Source: an uncultured Bacilli bacterium (lineage in GTDB: Bacteria; Bacillota_I; Bacilli_A; RF39; UBA660). Taken from it: 23,473 bases of DNA. How positions within the stretch are numbered: position 1 is the stretch's first letter; every line of letters starts with the position of its first letter. Both the position numbers and the translations under genes were made by a program. The stretch lies in contig CAJUKM010000004.1 of assembly GCA_910587535.1 (NCBI GenBank), forward strand, positions 1 to 23,473, given 5' to 3'. Of the stretch, positions 1 to 7,026 are shown piece after piece. Under the pieces are notes generated by a model. The model was not told where the DNA came from. It saw only the letters and a list, made by a program, of their open reading frames with translations, and did no database searches.

Positions 1-93
1 AATATGGGTGATTTAAATGCTGATGATTTTAATAAAATATGGGATATGACATTCGATATTTTTAAAGAGAAATATAATTTGGAATCTTTATGA
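1..93 (+). CDS. 3' end of an unknown gene (partial)
   Basis: The reading frame starting at base 1 is open for 30 codons and stops at TGA (91-93). The visible tail is acidic and aromatic (it ends YNLESL). A terminator hairpin follows within 15 bases, which supports this being a genuine gene end. The fragment is too short to assign a family. TGA acting as stop here argues against a code-4 mollicute. Confidence 0.5.
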   Translation, partial: NMGDLNADDFNKIWDMTFDIFKEKYNLESL

Positions 94-105
94 ATTTTTT
101 TCAAT

Positions 106-133
106 AAAAGTCCGCAGGATTGGGCTTTTTATT
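106..133 (+). terminator. Rho-independent terminator after the partial gene
   Basis: AAAAGTCC (106-113) pairs with GGGCTTTT (122-129) through an 8-bp stem with one G-U pair. The loop is 8 nt and the 3' arm runs into T residues. It separates the partial gene from the membrane protein gene at 190. Confidence 0.7.
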
Positions 134-189
134 TAATCGTATATGAATAAAATTCCGATTTTGGAACACTCTAATAATGGGGAATTTAT

Positions 190-789
190 ATGTTGTATTT
201 TTATTTAACTGTAGAAACTTTATTATATGCCTTTATGATATCCAGTACGCTTTTTATAAGTAAAAAAATAGTCGTGCATGTATCACGATTTTTACCGATC
301 GCTTTTGATCTTTTGTTCGTCTATGATAAAGATGTAGATTGGAGAATAAAACTCGCTTTATTTATGAGTGTATGTGCCGATATTTGTTTTTTATTCTTAA
401 AGAATTTAAATGTAGGAGTAGTGTTCTATCAATTAGTGCAATTAGAGTATTATACTTATTTAAATGGACATAACTTTAGCCTGTTAGGAATAATTGTATT
501 TGTTAACATGATCTGGGCAATAATTATGAAGCGCGAAGTAGTATGTGGAGCGATATCTTATGCAGCTTTAACTATCGTAAATCTATTTAATTCTAAAAAA
601 GAATCAATCTTAAAATATGGGGTAAGGTTACTCGCCTTTTGTGATTCATGTATAGTATGGAAGAAGATCTTTAAAAAGAAGAGATTTTTAAATAAATTGT
701 TCGATTTATTGGAGTGGATGGCTTACATTCCTTCACAGATATGTACCGTTTTGTGTGGATTAAAAAAGAATTATGCAGTGGCTGTATAA
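190..789 (+). CDS. Small integral membrane protein, YhhN/TMEM86-like
   Basis: This is a 199-residue, very hydrophobic protein with several predicted membrane spans, for example around residues 5-25, 52-70, 93-113 and 115-135. The ATG has a GGGGAA ribosome site about 5 bases upstream. The middle segment (charged loop, then a span containing 'CADICFLF', then 'FYQLVQLEYYTYL') and the ending 'WMAYIPSQ' recall the YhhN/TMEM86 family, which includes eukaryotic lysoplasmalogenases. No catalytic residues can be confirmed and overall similarity looks remote, so enzymatic function should not be assumed. It stands alone between a terminator and a convergent operon. It could also be an unrelated polytopic membrane protein. 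Confidence 0.55.
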   Translation: MLYFYLTVETLLYAFMISSTLFISKKIVVHVSRFLPIAFDLLFVYDKDVDWRIKLALFMSVCADICFLFLKNLNVGVVFYQLVQLEYYTYLNGHNFSLLGIIVFVNMIWAIIMKREVVCGAISYAALTIVNLFNSKKESILKYGVRLLAFCDSCIVWKKIFKKKRFLNKLFDLLEWMAYIPSQICTVLCGLKKNYAVAV

Positions 790-795
790 TTCTTT

Positions 796-2418
796 TTACA
801 TTATGTCTGTGTTTAAATAGTAGTAATAGTGCAATAGTTCTCTAGAGTAATCTATAACTTTACCATCTGGTAAAACTAACATTCTAGTTATGCCTATTTC
901 TTCTACAAATGAAGGGTTATGGCTAACTAAAATCAGAGTTCCTTCGTATTCTTTAAAATTTTCTCCTATTATACTTTGTGTCTCTGGATCGAAATGGTTA
1001 GTAGGTTCGTCTAATATGATAAAATTAGGTCTACTTATGAGTATTTTACATAATGCCACACGTGCTTTTTCACCAGGCGATAGAATCTCAACCTTTTTAA
1101 AGACGTCATCTTTGTAGAAGAGAAAATTTCCAAGCAGTTTTCTAGTTTCCAATTCTGTATAAGAGCTGGTTTTAACATTATCTAAGATACTTTTATTTCC
1201 ATCTAAGATCTCTAGTTCTTGGGCATAGTAAGAAATATCTGCCTTAGAGTTGAAAGTTATAGATCCCGATAGAGGATTCAACTTATCCACTAGAAGTTTT
1301 AAGAGAGTAGACTTTCCGATGCCATTTTCTCCTACTATTAAAAACTTTTCGTTTTTCGTGAGGGTGAAGGATAAATCTTTATATAGATAATCGGAGTTGG
1401 GATATCTAAAAGTTAATCCGTTTACTTCGAGAGGAATTTTTCCGATTTCTCTATTAGGTTTAATTTTAAGCTTGACTCGATTATAAACTTTATCTCTCAT
1501 CTCTAATTCGTTTAGACATTTTTCTAATTGTATTTTCCTAGAAGCTCCGAGCCTTTTTAAGTTGTGGTTAGTTCTAGATGCTTGTTCAGCTTTTTTAACA
1601 ATGGCTTCGAGTTTTTTTATTTTTCTTTCTTCTTCAATTATTCTAGATTCCTTTTGGGCTTTTTCTTTAGCGTATTTCTTTTTAAAGTCATCATAACTTC
1701 CTTCATATACTTTTATTTTGTGCGTAATTTTGTCTATAAATAAGATGTTATCGACAATAGAATTTAGAAAATCTACATCGTGACTTATAACGAGTAAAGA
1801 ACCATGGTAATTTTTTAGGAACGTCGTCACAAACTCTTTAGTGGTCTTGTCTAAATGGTTTGTTGGCTCATCTAATAATAGTGTCTCTGCATTAGAAAAT
1901 AGAAGATGGGCGAAAGCTACCTTCGATTTTTGTCCTCCTGAGAGTTCTTTTATATTTCTCTCTAAAAGTTCATCATCAATATTCATAAATGACAATAAAT
2001 TCAAAAGCTCGTCATCTGCTGTATATTCGTTTAATGTATCTAAAGTACTTTGAATTTTAGAAGCTTTTTTCAAGAGTCTTTTTTCTTCTTTAGAATCTCC
2101 TATGGCAAGTTTTTCATATATATGGTCTAATTCTCTATGCAGCTTTTTAATAGGACGAGCACTATAGATATACTCTAGGACACTCATATCATAGTTTTCC
2201 AAATCTATCTCTTGTGGAAGATATCCTATTCTAGAATCATCTAGTATTAGATTTCCGCCATCTAGTTCTAATTCTTTTAATATAATTTTAAAAAGTGTCG
2301 TTTTTCCAGCACCGTTTACTCCAACTATTCCAGTATGTGCGTCTCTTTTCAATTCAAAAGAAGCATCGTCGTATATAACTTCATTTCCCAAAGAAAGTTT
2401 AAGATTTATCGCTTTCAT
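796..2418 (-). CDS. ABC-F family ATPase (ribosome-associated type)
   Basis: This is a 540-residue protein with two ABC ATPase domains in one chain and no membrane spans, which is the ABC-F plan. Domain 1 has Walker A GVNGAGKT (33-40), signature LSGGQ (159-163) and Walker B LLLDEPTNHLD (180-190). Domain 2 has Walker A GENGIGKST (363-371), signature LSPGE (447-451) and Walker B IILDEPTNHFD. A charged linker, about residues 245-310 and probably coiled coil, joins them, as in ABC-F proteins that enter the ribosomal E site. I chose the ATG at 2418 because a near-perfect AAAGGAGG lies just upstream. A longer frame to 2475 exists but would run into the preceding gene. It follows the 191-residue gene by 13 bases, so the two are probably co-transcribed. 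ABC-F members act in translation rescue or antibiotic protection, and which applies here cannot be told from sequence alone. Confidence 0.93.
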   Translation of the reverse strand: MKAINLKLSLGNEVIYDDASFELKRDAHTGIVGVNGAGKTTLFKIILKELELDGGNLILDDSRIGYLPQEIDLENYDMSVLEYIYSARPIKKLHRELDHIYEKLAIGDSKEEKRLLKKASKIQSTLDTLNEYTADDELLNLLSFMNIDDELLERNIKELSGGQKSKVAFAHLLFSNAETLLLDEPTNHLDKTTKEFVTTFLKNYHGSLLVISHDVDFLNSIVDNILFIDKITHKIKVYEGSYDDFKKKYAKEKAQKESRIIEEERKIKKLEAIVKKAEQASRTNHNLKRLGASRKIQLEKCLNELEMRDKVYNRVKLKIKPNREIGKIPLEVNGLTFRYPNSDYLYKDLSFTLTKNEKFLIVGENGIGKSTLLKLLVDKLNPLSGSITFNSKADISYYAQELEILDGNKSILDNVKTSSYTELETRKLLGNFLFYKDDVFKKVEILSPGEKARVALCKILISRPNFIILDEPTNHFDPETQSIIGENFKEYEGTLILVSHNPSFVEEIGITRMLVLPDGKVIDYSRELLHYYYYLNTDIM

Positions 2419-2431
2419 ATGTCCTCCTTTA

Positions 2432-3007
2432 TTACATTTTTTTGTTTCTCTTTTCGATTTCGGTAGCGAGATCAAAGAAAGTATTTTGATCTATAGAATA
2501 ATTTTTTAAACGTTCGACATTGACGCGTTCGGCAACATCGGCTGCGACTGCAGCGGCGATAGAAGTATATGTTTTCATGTCTATATCTCTTTTAATAAGG
2601 GTAGAGAGGATATTTTTAATCTCGTCATAATATCTATTTCGTGGTCTTATAGTCATTCTTCCATCTATCTCTCTGACTTCTCTAACGGCAATGTCATAAA
2701 ACAATTCTAAATAGGCTGCTAGAATATGGCGGTGACTGACTTCTGTTTCATCTTCTTTTGAAAGAAGAACGAAACCATCTTTGATATATTTAAAAATACT
2801 TTTTTTATTAAATGGTTTTAAGATATTGTCGTAGTATTCGAAAACAAATAAAGCGAGTAATCTTTCTAATGATATATCTTTATTACAAGAGATAATTTCT
2901 TCCCATGACGATGTCGGATAAAAAACTTCTATAGATTCTTTGCTGGAACAAGTATCTATAGCGTACCCATGGTTGCAGTTTTTATAGCAGGCAGTATAAA
3001 CTTTCAT
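2432..3007 (-). CDS. Conserved-looking protein of unknown function
   Basis: This is a 191-residue soluble protein that I do not recognise. It starts at an ATG preceded by GAGGTG at suitable spacing, with an extended -10 promoter close upstream (TGT then TATAAT). The N-terminus has three cysteines (C7, C11, C20). The rest looks helical and mixed-charge, with an alanine-rich stretch near residues 150-162 (AAAVAADVAERV). It has no signal peptide or clear membrane span. It is the first gene of a two-gene unit with the downstream ABC-F ATPase, 13 bases apart, which may hint at a translation-related or stress role, but that is only context. Confidence 0.75.
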   Translation of the reverse strand: MKVYTACYKNCNHGYAIDTCSSKESIEVFYPTSSWEEIISCNKDISLERLLALFVFEYYDNILKPFNKKSIFKYIKDGFVLLSKEDETEVSHRHILAAYLELFYDIAVREVREIDGRMTIRPRNRYYDEIKNILSTLIKRDIDMKTYTSIAAAVAADVAERVNVERLKNYSIDQNTFFDLATEIEKRNKKM

Positions 3008-3026
3008 AATAGGACACCTCGTAGGT

Positions 3027-3053
3027 ATTATAACACATAATAAAAAGTCTCAA
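3027..3053 (-). promoter_or_regulatory. Promoter of the unknown/ABC-F operon
   Basis: On the minus strand, TATAAT (3027-3032) is preceded by TG at extended -10 spacing. TTGAGA (3048-3053) lies 15 bases upstream as a short-spaced -35. The -35 falls inside the terminator hairpin of the upstream tRNA operon, so the two signals share DNA. Confidence 0.6.
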
Positions 3054-3064
3054 TTAGAGACTTT
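3041..3064 (-). terminator. Terminator of the tRNA operon
   Basis: AAAGTCTC (3044-3051) and GAGACTTT (3057-3064) form a perfect 8-bp stem with a 5-nt loop. On the minus strand the 3' arm continues into a T run. It sits 16 bases after the encoded CCA of tRNA-Pro. T residues also follow on the plus strand, so it may work weakly both ways. Confidence 0.75.
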
Positions 3065-3079
3065 GACTTTTTAAATAAA

Positions 3080-3156
3080 TGGTCGGGAAGACAGGATTCG
3101 AACCTGCGACCCCCTGGTCCCAAACCAGGTGCACTACCAAGCTGTGCTACTTCCCG
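3080..3156 (-). tRNA. tRNA-Pro (anticodon TGG)
   Basis: On the minus strand a 77-nt cloverleaf can be read. The acceptor arm is CGGGAAG pairing with CTTCCCG, with discriminator A and an encoded CCA. The anticodon stem is CCTGG/CCAGG around the loop TTTGGGA, giving anticodon TGG. The T arm contains GGTTCGAATCC. It is the second gene of a two-tRNA unit. Confidence 0.97.
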
Positions 3157-3167
3157 AAATTTTTAAG

Positions 3168-3256
3168 TGGTGCCCACGGCCGGACTTGAACCGGCACGGG
3201 ATTTAAAGCCCGCAGGATTTTAAGTCCTGTGCGTCTACCTGTTCCGCCACATGGGC
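3168..3256 (-). tRNA. tRNA-Leu (anticodon TAA)
   Basis: An 89-nt class II tRNA with a long variable arm (CGGGCTTTAAATCCCG). The acceptor GCCCATG pairs with the 3' side CGTGGGC (one G-U), and CCA is encoded. The anticodon stem-loop, CAGGA around CTTAAAA, gives TAA. It lies 11 bases upstream of tRNA-Pro on the same strand and is transcribed first. Confidence 0.97.
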
Positions 3257-3286
3257 AGGCACTGTCTTAATACATAAGACAAAATG

Positions 3287-3315
3287 AGTATATAATATTT
3301 TATGCTATTTTGCAA
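3287..3315 (-). promoter_or_regulatory. Promoter of the tRNA-Leu/tRNA-Pro unit
   Basis: On the minus strand, TTGCAA (3310-3315) and TATACT (3287-3292) are separated by exactly 17 bases. They lie about 31 bases upstream of the tRNA-Leu 5' end. This is a standard housekeeping-sigma promoter. Confidence 0.75.
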
Positions 3316-3380
3316 GCATTTTTTACTAAAAAGTGGTTTCTAAAAATAGCTTCCTGTCTTCATTTAAACTTCACAAATAT

Positions 3381-3388
3381 GCTATAAT
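3381..3388 (+). promoter_or_regulatory. Extended -10 promoter of the two-component operon
   Basis: TATAAT at 3383-3388 is preceded by TGC, making an extended -10. No good -35 is visible, which is typical of this class. It lies about 32 bases upstream of the response regulator start and rules out an upstream in-frame start at 3333. Confidence 0.6.
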
Positions 3389-3419
3389 ATTTTTAGCGAA
3401 AGAGGAAGTGGTTTTGCGT

Positions 3420-4082
3420 ATGAAAATAATGGTTGTAGACGATGAGGAACTGATAAGGAGTGTCATAAAAGAATATGCAAGCATCGAGGGATTCGAAGTT
3501 GACGAGGCAAGCGATGGGTTAGAAGCAGTCCAAAAATGCAAAAGTTCCAACTATGATTTGATCGTCATGGATATCATGATGCCTAAATTGGACGGTTATC
3601 AAGCGGTAAAAGAAATCCATAAAGAAAAGAATATTCCTATTTTGATGCTTAGCGCTAGAGGTGAAGAATACGATAAACTATTGGGATTTGATCTCGGGAT
3701 AGACGATTATGTCATGAAGCCATTTAGTCCTAAGGAACTCATGGCAAGAATAAAGGCGATTACAAAGAGAGTTAACAAGAGTACTCCTAAGATAGTTTTA
3801 GAAGATTTGATAATCGATGACAGTGCTAGAGAAGTCATTGTCGCAGGTGAAAAGATATTACTCACTCTAAAGGAATACGAGTTGTTAAAGTATCTCGTCG
3901 AAAACAAAAATATAGCCATCTCTAGAGAGCAATTATTAATGAGCATATGGGGATACGATTTTTATGGAGATGATAGAACTATAGATACTCATATAAAAAC
4001 TCTCAGAAGCAAGATAGGAAAATATAAAGAGTCCATAGTAACTTTAAGAGGGGTAGGTTATAAATTTGAATATAAAGAGTAA
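3420..4082 (+). CDS. OmpR/PhoB-family response regulator
   Basis: This is a 220-residue two-domain regulator. The receiver domain (1-115) has the acidic pair D7/D8, the phospho-acceptor D51 in VMDIMMPKLDG, the conserved Ser/Thr region LSA (77-79) and K100 in MKPF. The C-terminal winged helix (about 125-220) ends in the family pattern 'DTHIKTLRSKIG ... LRGVGYKF', which binds DNA. I chose the ATG at 3420; a TTG at 3414 is also possible because AGAGGAAG lies just upstream. It overlaps the histidine kinase by 17 bases, so this is a coupled sensor-regulator operon. Target genes cannot be read from the window. The downstream surface protein is a possible but unproven member of the regulon. Confidence 0.95.
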   Translation: MKIMVVDDEELIRSVIKEYASIEGFEVDEASDGLEAVQKCKSSNYDLIVMDIMMPKLDGYQAVKEIHKEKNIPILMLSARGEEYDKLLGFDLGIDDYVMKPFSPKELMARIKAITKRVNKSTPKIVLEDLIIDDSAREVIVAGEKILLTLKEYELLKYLVENKNIAISREQLLMSIWGYDFYGDDRTIDTHIKTLRSKIGKYKESIVTLRGVGYKFEYKE

Positions 4083-5448
4083 AAAAAATTCTTTCAGTTT
4101 TAAGACTACTCTCACTATAACTCTGTTTAGCATTTTCATAATATTATTCTTGTATTTATTTCAAAAACTGTATCTAGATTATTTCTACGAGGTGAGAAAG
4201 ATCGATCAGGTCGAAAACATCGCTAATAAAATAAAAGATAATTATGACGACTTAAGTTCTTTTTTTAGTAGGACAAGTAGTGAAAATGACGTATGTATTA
4301 TGTATGTAACCGAAGTAGGTGGATTACTATATAATGAAAATATGAAAGGCTGTCTTTTAAACGATCCGAGTTCTAAAATAAAAAGTCTCATGGAAAGCAT
4401 GTACTCGCGAGAAGACAATACGGCATTCTATAAAATTAATAATCCAATATACAATGTAAAGTCTTTTTTGTTCGGACTTCGAGTTGGCAGTGAGTACATA
4501 TTTATTAACAGTCAATTAGAGAGCATGGATGCGACGAATAAAGTTTTACAAAAACAGCTAGTATATCTTCTTATCGTCGTAATAACTTTTTCTATCGTAA
4601 TAGCGTATTTTGTTTCTCACTCAATAACTAAACCGATCTTCGAAATAACTAAGAAGGCTAAAAAGATGGGAAGTGGCGACCTATCCGTAGTATTCGAACG
4701 CAGCAATATAAGTGAAATAGATGAGCTTTCAGATACGCTTAACTATGCCAAAAATGAAATGGTAAAAACTGATGATTATAGAAGAGATCTCATGGCTAAC
4801 GTCGGTCACGATTTAAAGACACCTCTTACGCTCATAAAATCCTATGCCGAAATGGTTCGAGATATAACATTTAAGGACGAAGAAAAAAGAAATGAACACC
4901 TCAATGTAATCATAAACGAAAGTGACAGGTTAAACGAACTTGTAAACGACATCATAGAACTTTCGAAATTGGAGTCTAGTGCGAATGAGCTAGTTATCGA
5001 ACAGTACGATCTGATTAAAGAATTAAAAGCTATCATAAATAAGTTTGAAATATTAGAACTTACAGAAAACTATAATTTCGTGTTTACAGGACCTAAGGAA
5101 GCCTTAATTAAAGCTGATAAGAAAAAGATTAATCAGGTAATATATAATTTGATAGGCAATGCAATAAATTATACTGGCGATGATTCTACTGTCTATATCA
5201 ATGTCACTAAGGTTAAAAATGGTTTTCAAGTGGAAGTAATCGATACTGGTAAAGGAATAGACGAAGAAACAATAAAGCACGTATGGAACAGGTACTATAA
5301 GACTGAAAAAAAACATAAACGAAATAAAGTAGGCACAGGTTTGGGACTTTCGATAGTGAGAGAAATATTGGAAGCGCACGGATTCAAATATGGAGTTAGA
5401 AGTACTATAGGAAAAGGAACAAATTTCTATTTTACATTAGGAAAATAA
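4066..5448 (+). CDS. Sensor histidine kinase of the two-component system
   Basis: This is a 460-residue membrane kinase. TM1 is about residues 13-33, then an extracytoplasmic sensor of about 130 residues, TM2 about 164-184, and a HAMP linker (about 185-238, with 'SITKPI'). The HisKA domain has the phospho-acceptor H248 in GHDLKTPL. The HATPase domain has N box NLIGNAINYT (361-370), G1 DTGKGI (393-398) and G2 GTGLGLSI (423-430). The TTG start at 4066 lies inside the end of the regulator gene, with AGAGGGG about 14 bases upstream, which suggests translational coupling. The sensor domain holds two cysteines (C77, C96) that could form a disulfide. The stimulus is unknown. Confidence 0.94.
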   Translation: MNIKSKKNSFSFKTTLTITLFSIFIILFLYLFQKLYLDYFYEVRKIDQVENIANKIKDNYDDLSSFFSRTSSENDVCIMYVTEVGGLLYNENMKGCLLNDPSSKIKSLMESMYSREDNTAFYKINNPIYNVKSFLFGLRVGSEYIFINSQLESMDATNKVLQKQLVYLLIVVITFSIVIAYFVSHSITKPIFEITKKAKKMGSGDLSVVFERSNISEIDELSDTLNYAKNEMVKTDDYRRDLMANVGHDLKTPLTLIKSYAEMVRDITFKDEEKRNEHLNVIINESDRLNELVNDIIELSKLESSANELVIEQYDLIKELKAIINKFEILELTENYNFVFTGPKEALIKADKKKINQVIYNLIGNAINYTGDDSTVYINVTKVKNGFQVEVIDTGKGIDEETIKHVWNRYYKTEKKHKRNKVGTGLGLSIVREILEAHGFKYGVRSTIGKGTNFYFTLGK

Positions 5449-5497
5449 CTTGTATTAGAGCAAGTATGCAAATATTTAAAAAAAATCATAATTTTAG

Positions 5498-5526
5498 TTG
5501 CTTTTTTAGATTTCCTTTGCTAAAAT
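5498..5526 (+). promoter_or_regulatory. Promoter of the TasA-like surface protein
   Basis: TTGCTT (5498-5503), a 17-base spacer, and TAAAAT (5521-5526) preceded by TGC as an extended -10. AAAGGAGG follows at 5536-5543 and the ATG at 5554. A strong promoter and strong ribosome site suggest high expression. Confidence 0.75.
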
Positions 5527-5553
5527 GTTTATAGTAAAGGAGGCATCTTAGAG

Positions 5554-6174
5554 ATGGAAAGAGAAAACGGAAATAATGGTAATACTGTATTGTTGACTGT
5601 GATTGGGGTGGCTACACTGTTAGTTGCATTAGTAGGTGCTACATTCGCTTACTTCTCTGCTACGATAACTAACGACGCTAATCAGAGCGTAATTATTTCG
5701 ACAGCAACTCCAGTTGGACTTGAATATATCAGCAACAAGTCTATAACTATAGATAATGGTATTCCAGGAGCTACAGGAGAGGGATCTTTTACAGTAACTA
5801 ACCCTGCTACTAGTACTGTTGCACAAACTTACGATCTAGATTTAATCATAGACACAAATGAGTTCACTACAGCTTTACATGCAAATAATACTGCTGAAGA
5901 TACTGAGAAATTAAAAGACCAATTAGAATTAACAATTTCTGCTACTGGTGGAACTAATACTCCTGCTCTAAAGCAAAGTACGTTTAACTTAACTGATGGA
6001 ACATCTACTACTACTAGTTATAAATTAGTAGATAACCAAAGAATTGAAATCGGTGAAACTCAAACTTATACTGTCAATGTAAACTTTAAAGATTTAGATG
6101 TATCTCAAGACAGTAACCAAGGTAAGAATTTCAGAGCTCATATCGATATTTCTGATCCAGTCAGCGTAAGATAA
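5554..6174 (+). CDS. TasA/camelysin-like surface protein
   Basis: This is a 206-residue secreted or anchored protein. A short charged N-terminus (MERENGNNGN) precedes a hydrophobic segment (about 11-33) ending ATFAYFSA, the SipW-type signal region seen on TasA, camelysin and similar fibre-forming proteins. The rest is a Thr/Asn/Ser-rich beta protein (residues 40-206) with a short signature 'FTVTNPATSTVAQTYDLDL' typical of the TasA-like fold. It is monocistronic, with a strong promoter and an AAAGGAGG ribosome site, followed directly by a terminator, so it is probably abundant. No LPXTG motif is visible. By family it would be an extracellular fibre or coat component; the signal peptidase and partner genes are not in the window. 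Confidence 0.8.
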   Translation: MERENGNNGNTVLLTVIGVATLLVALVGATFAYFSATITNDANQSVIISTATPVGLEYISNKSITIDNGIPGATGEGSFTVTNPATSTVAQTYDLDLIIDTNEFTTALHANNTAEDTEKLKDQLELTISATGGTNTPALKQSTFNLTDGTSTTTSYKLVDNQRIEIGETQTYTVNVNFKDLDVSQDSNQGKNFRAHIDISDPVSVR

Positions 6175-6191
6175 TAGAAACTATATAAACC

Positions 6192-6214
6192 AAGAGACTA
6201 TGTGTCTCTTTTTT
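6192..6214 (+). terminator. Terminator after the surface protein
   Basis: AAGAGAC (6192-6198) pairs with GTCTCTT (6204-6210) around the loop TATGT, followed by a run of T. It ends the surface-protein transcript. Confidence 0.85.
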
Positions 6215-6268
6215 CTTGCCTATTTGAGCTTTTTTTGGTATCATACTTCCGTGTTTAGGAGGGGAAAT

Positions 6269-6943
6269 ATGAAAAAAGTCTGTGCCGAATGTAGGTATTT
6301 AAATATTCACGATATAAAAGATGGTCAAGCATATTGTGTAGAAAAATGTGAACGAAGGTTTGCAAACGATATATATGCCGATGACTGTAGTAGATTTTTT
6401 GGAATTAAATGGGGATATGAGAGTGACTCTAAAGAAGCTATAAAAGCAGCTGAAAAGTATCAAAAGGAATATATAGGTCCTAACAAGGAATCTGTAGAAG
6501 TTCATTTAGAAAACAAGAATGGTGTCACAAATGCTGGTTGTTTTATCACGACTGCCCTCGTAAATATCTTGGGTTTTGACGACGATTGTGAAGAACTTGG
6601 GATTTTGAGGATATTTAGAAAAGAGTTTTTACAGAAACTATCGGAATATAGGGGGATACTTTTAAAGTACGATCTGTATGGTCCTATCTTAGCTAAGGCA
6701 CTAGAAAACGATGAGAATTCTTTAGATGTCGCAATGGATTTATATATTACGTTTATAAAAGGATGTGTAACATTTATAAGAAAGAGACAGTTCGAAAGAG
6801 CCTTAGAACTTTATATGATGATGACCAATAGATTAATCGGAGTATATGCTCCTAATGTGTTTACTTCACAAGATATGATCGATAAGTATGATCAAGAAAA
6901 AGGTGGACATGGATATATTATTACTAAAAAGTCAGGTTGCTGA
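6269..6943 (+). CDS. CFI-box protein with N-terminal Cys cluster
   Basis: This is a 224-residue soluble protein. Residues 1-42 hold five cysteines (C5, C8, C23, C27, C40), arranged like a small zinc-binding ribbon. Residues 90-160 begin with GCFITTAL (C91) followed by 'DDDCEELGILRIFRKEFL'. This matches the CFI-box C-terminal domain found in many bacterial proteins, whose function I do not know. The ATG at 6269 is supported by AGGAGGGG 5 bases upstream; a longer frame to 6200 would begin inside the preceding terminator. The gene appears monocistronic, with a terminator overlapping its stop codon. Zinc binding is inferred only from cysteine spacing. Confidence 0.75.
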   Translation: MKKVCAECRYLNIHDIKDGQAYCVEKCERRFANDIYADDCSRFFGIKWGYESDSKEAIKAAEKYQKEYIGPNKESVEVHLENKNGVTNAGCFITTALVNILGFDDDCEELGILRIFRKEFLQKLSEYRGILLKYDLYGPILAKALENDENSLDVAMDLYITFIKGCVTFIRKRQFERALELYMMMTNRLIGVYAPNVFTSQDMIDKYDQEKGGHGYIITKKSGC

Positions 6944-6950
6944 CTTTTTT
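6926..6950 (+). terminator. Terminator overlapping the CFI-box gene stop
   Basis: AAAAAGTCAG (6926-6935) pairs perfectly with CTGACTTTTT (6940-6949) around GTTG. The stem includes the last codons and the stop of the gene. Confidence 0.85.
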
Positions 6951-6967
6951 ATTGTCACAAAAAAGAT

Positions 6968-6996
6968 TTTACTTTGATAGTCATTTATAGTATAAT
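6968..6996 (+). promoter_or_regulatory. Promoter of the ftsA-ftsZ operon
   Basis: TTTACT (6968-6973), a 17-base spacer and a perfect TATAAT (6991-6996) lie about 30 bases upstream of the ftsA start. The terminator of the previous gene ends 18 bases before it, so this is probably the main promoter of the pair. Confidence 0.65.
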
Positions 6997-7026
6997 TGTT
7001 ATGAGTAGAAAAATGGAGTGTTTAAA

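Noticed and set aside
3333..3419. Upstream start for the response regulator.
   Set aside because: The extra 29 codons contain the extended -10 promoter and do not resemble a receiver domain.
5449..5480. Short hairpin (CTTG/CAAG) after the histidine kinase as a terminator.
   Set aside because: The stem is only about 5 bp and no T run follows directly.
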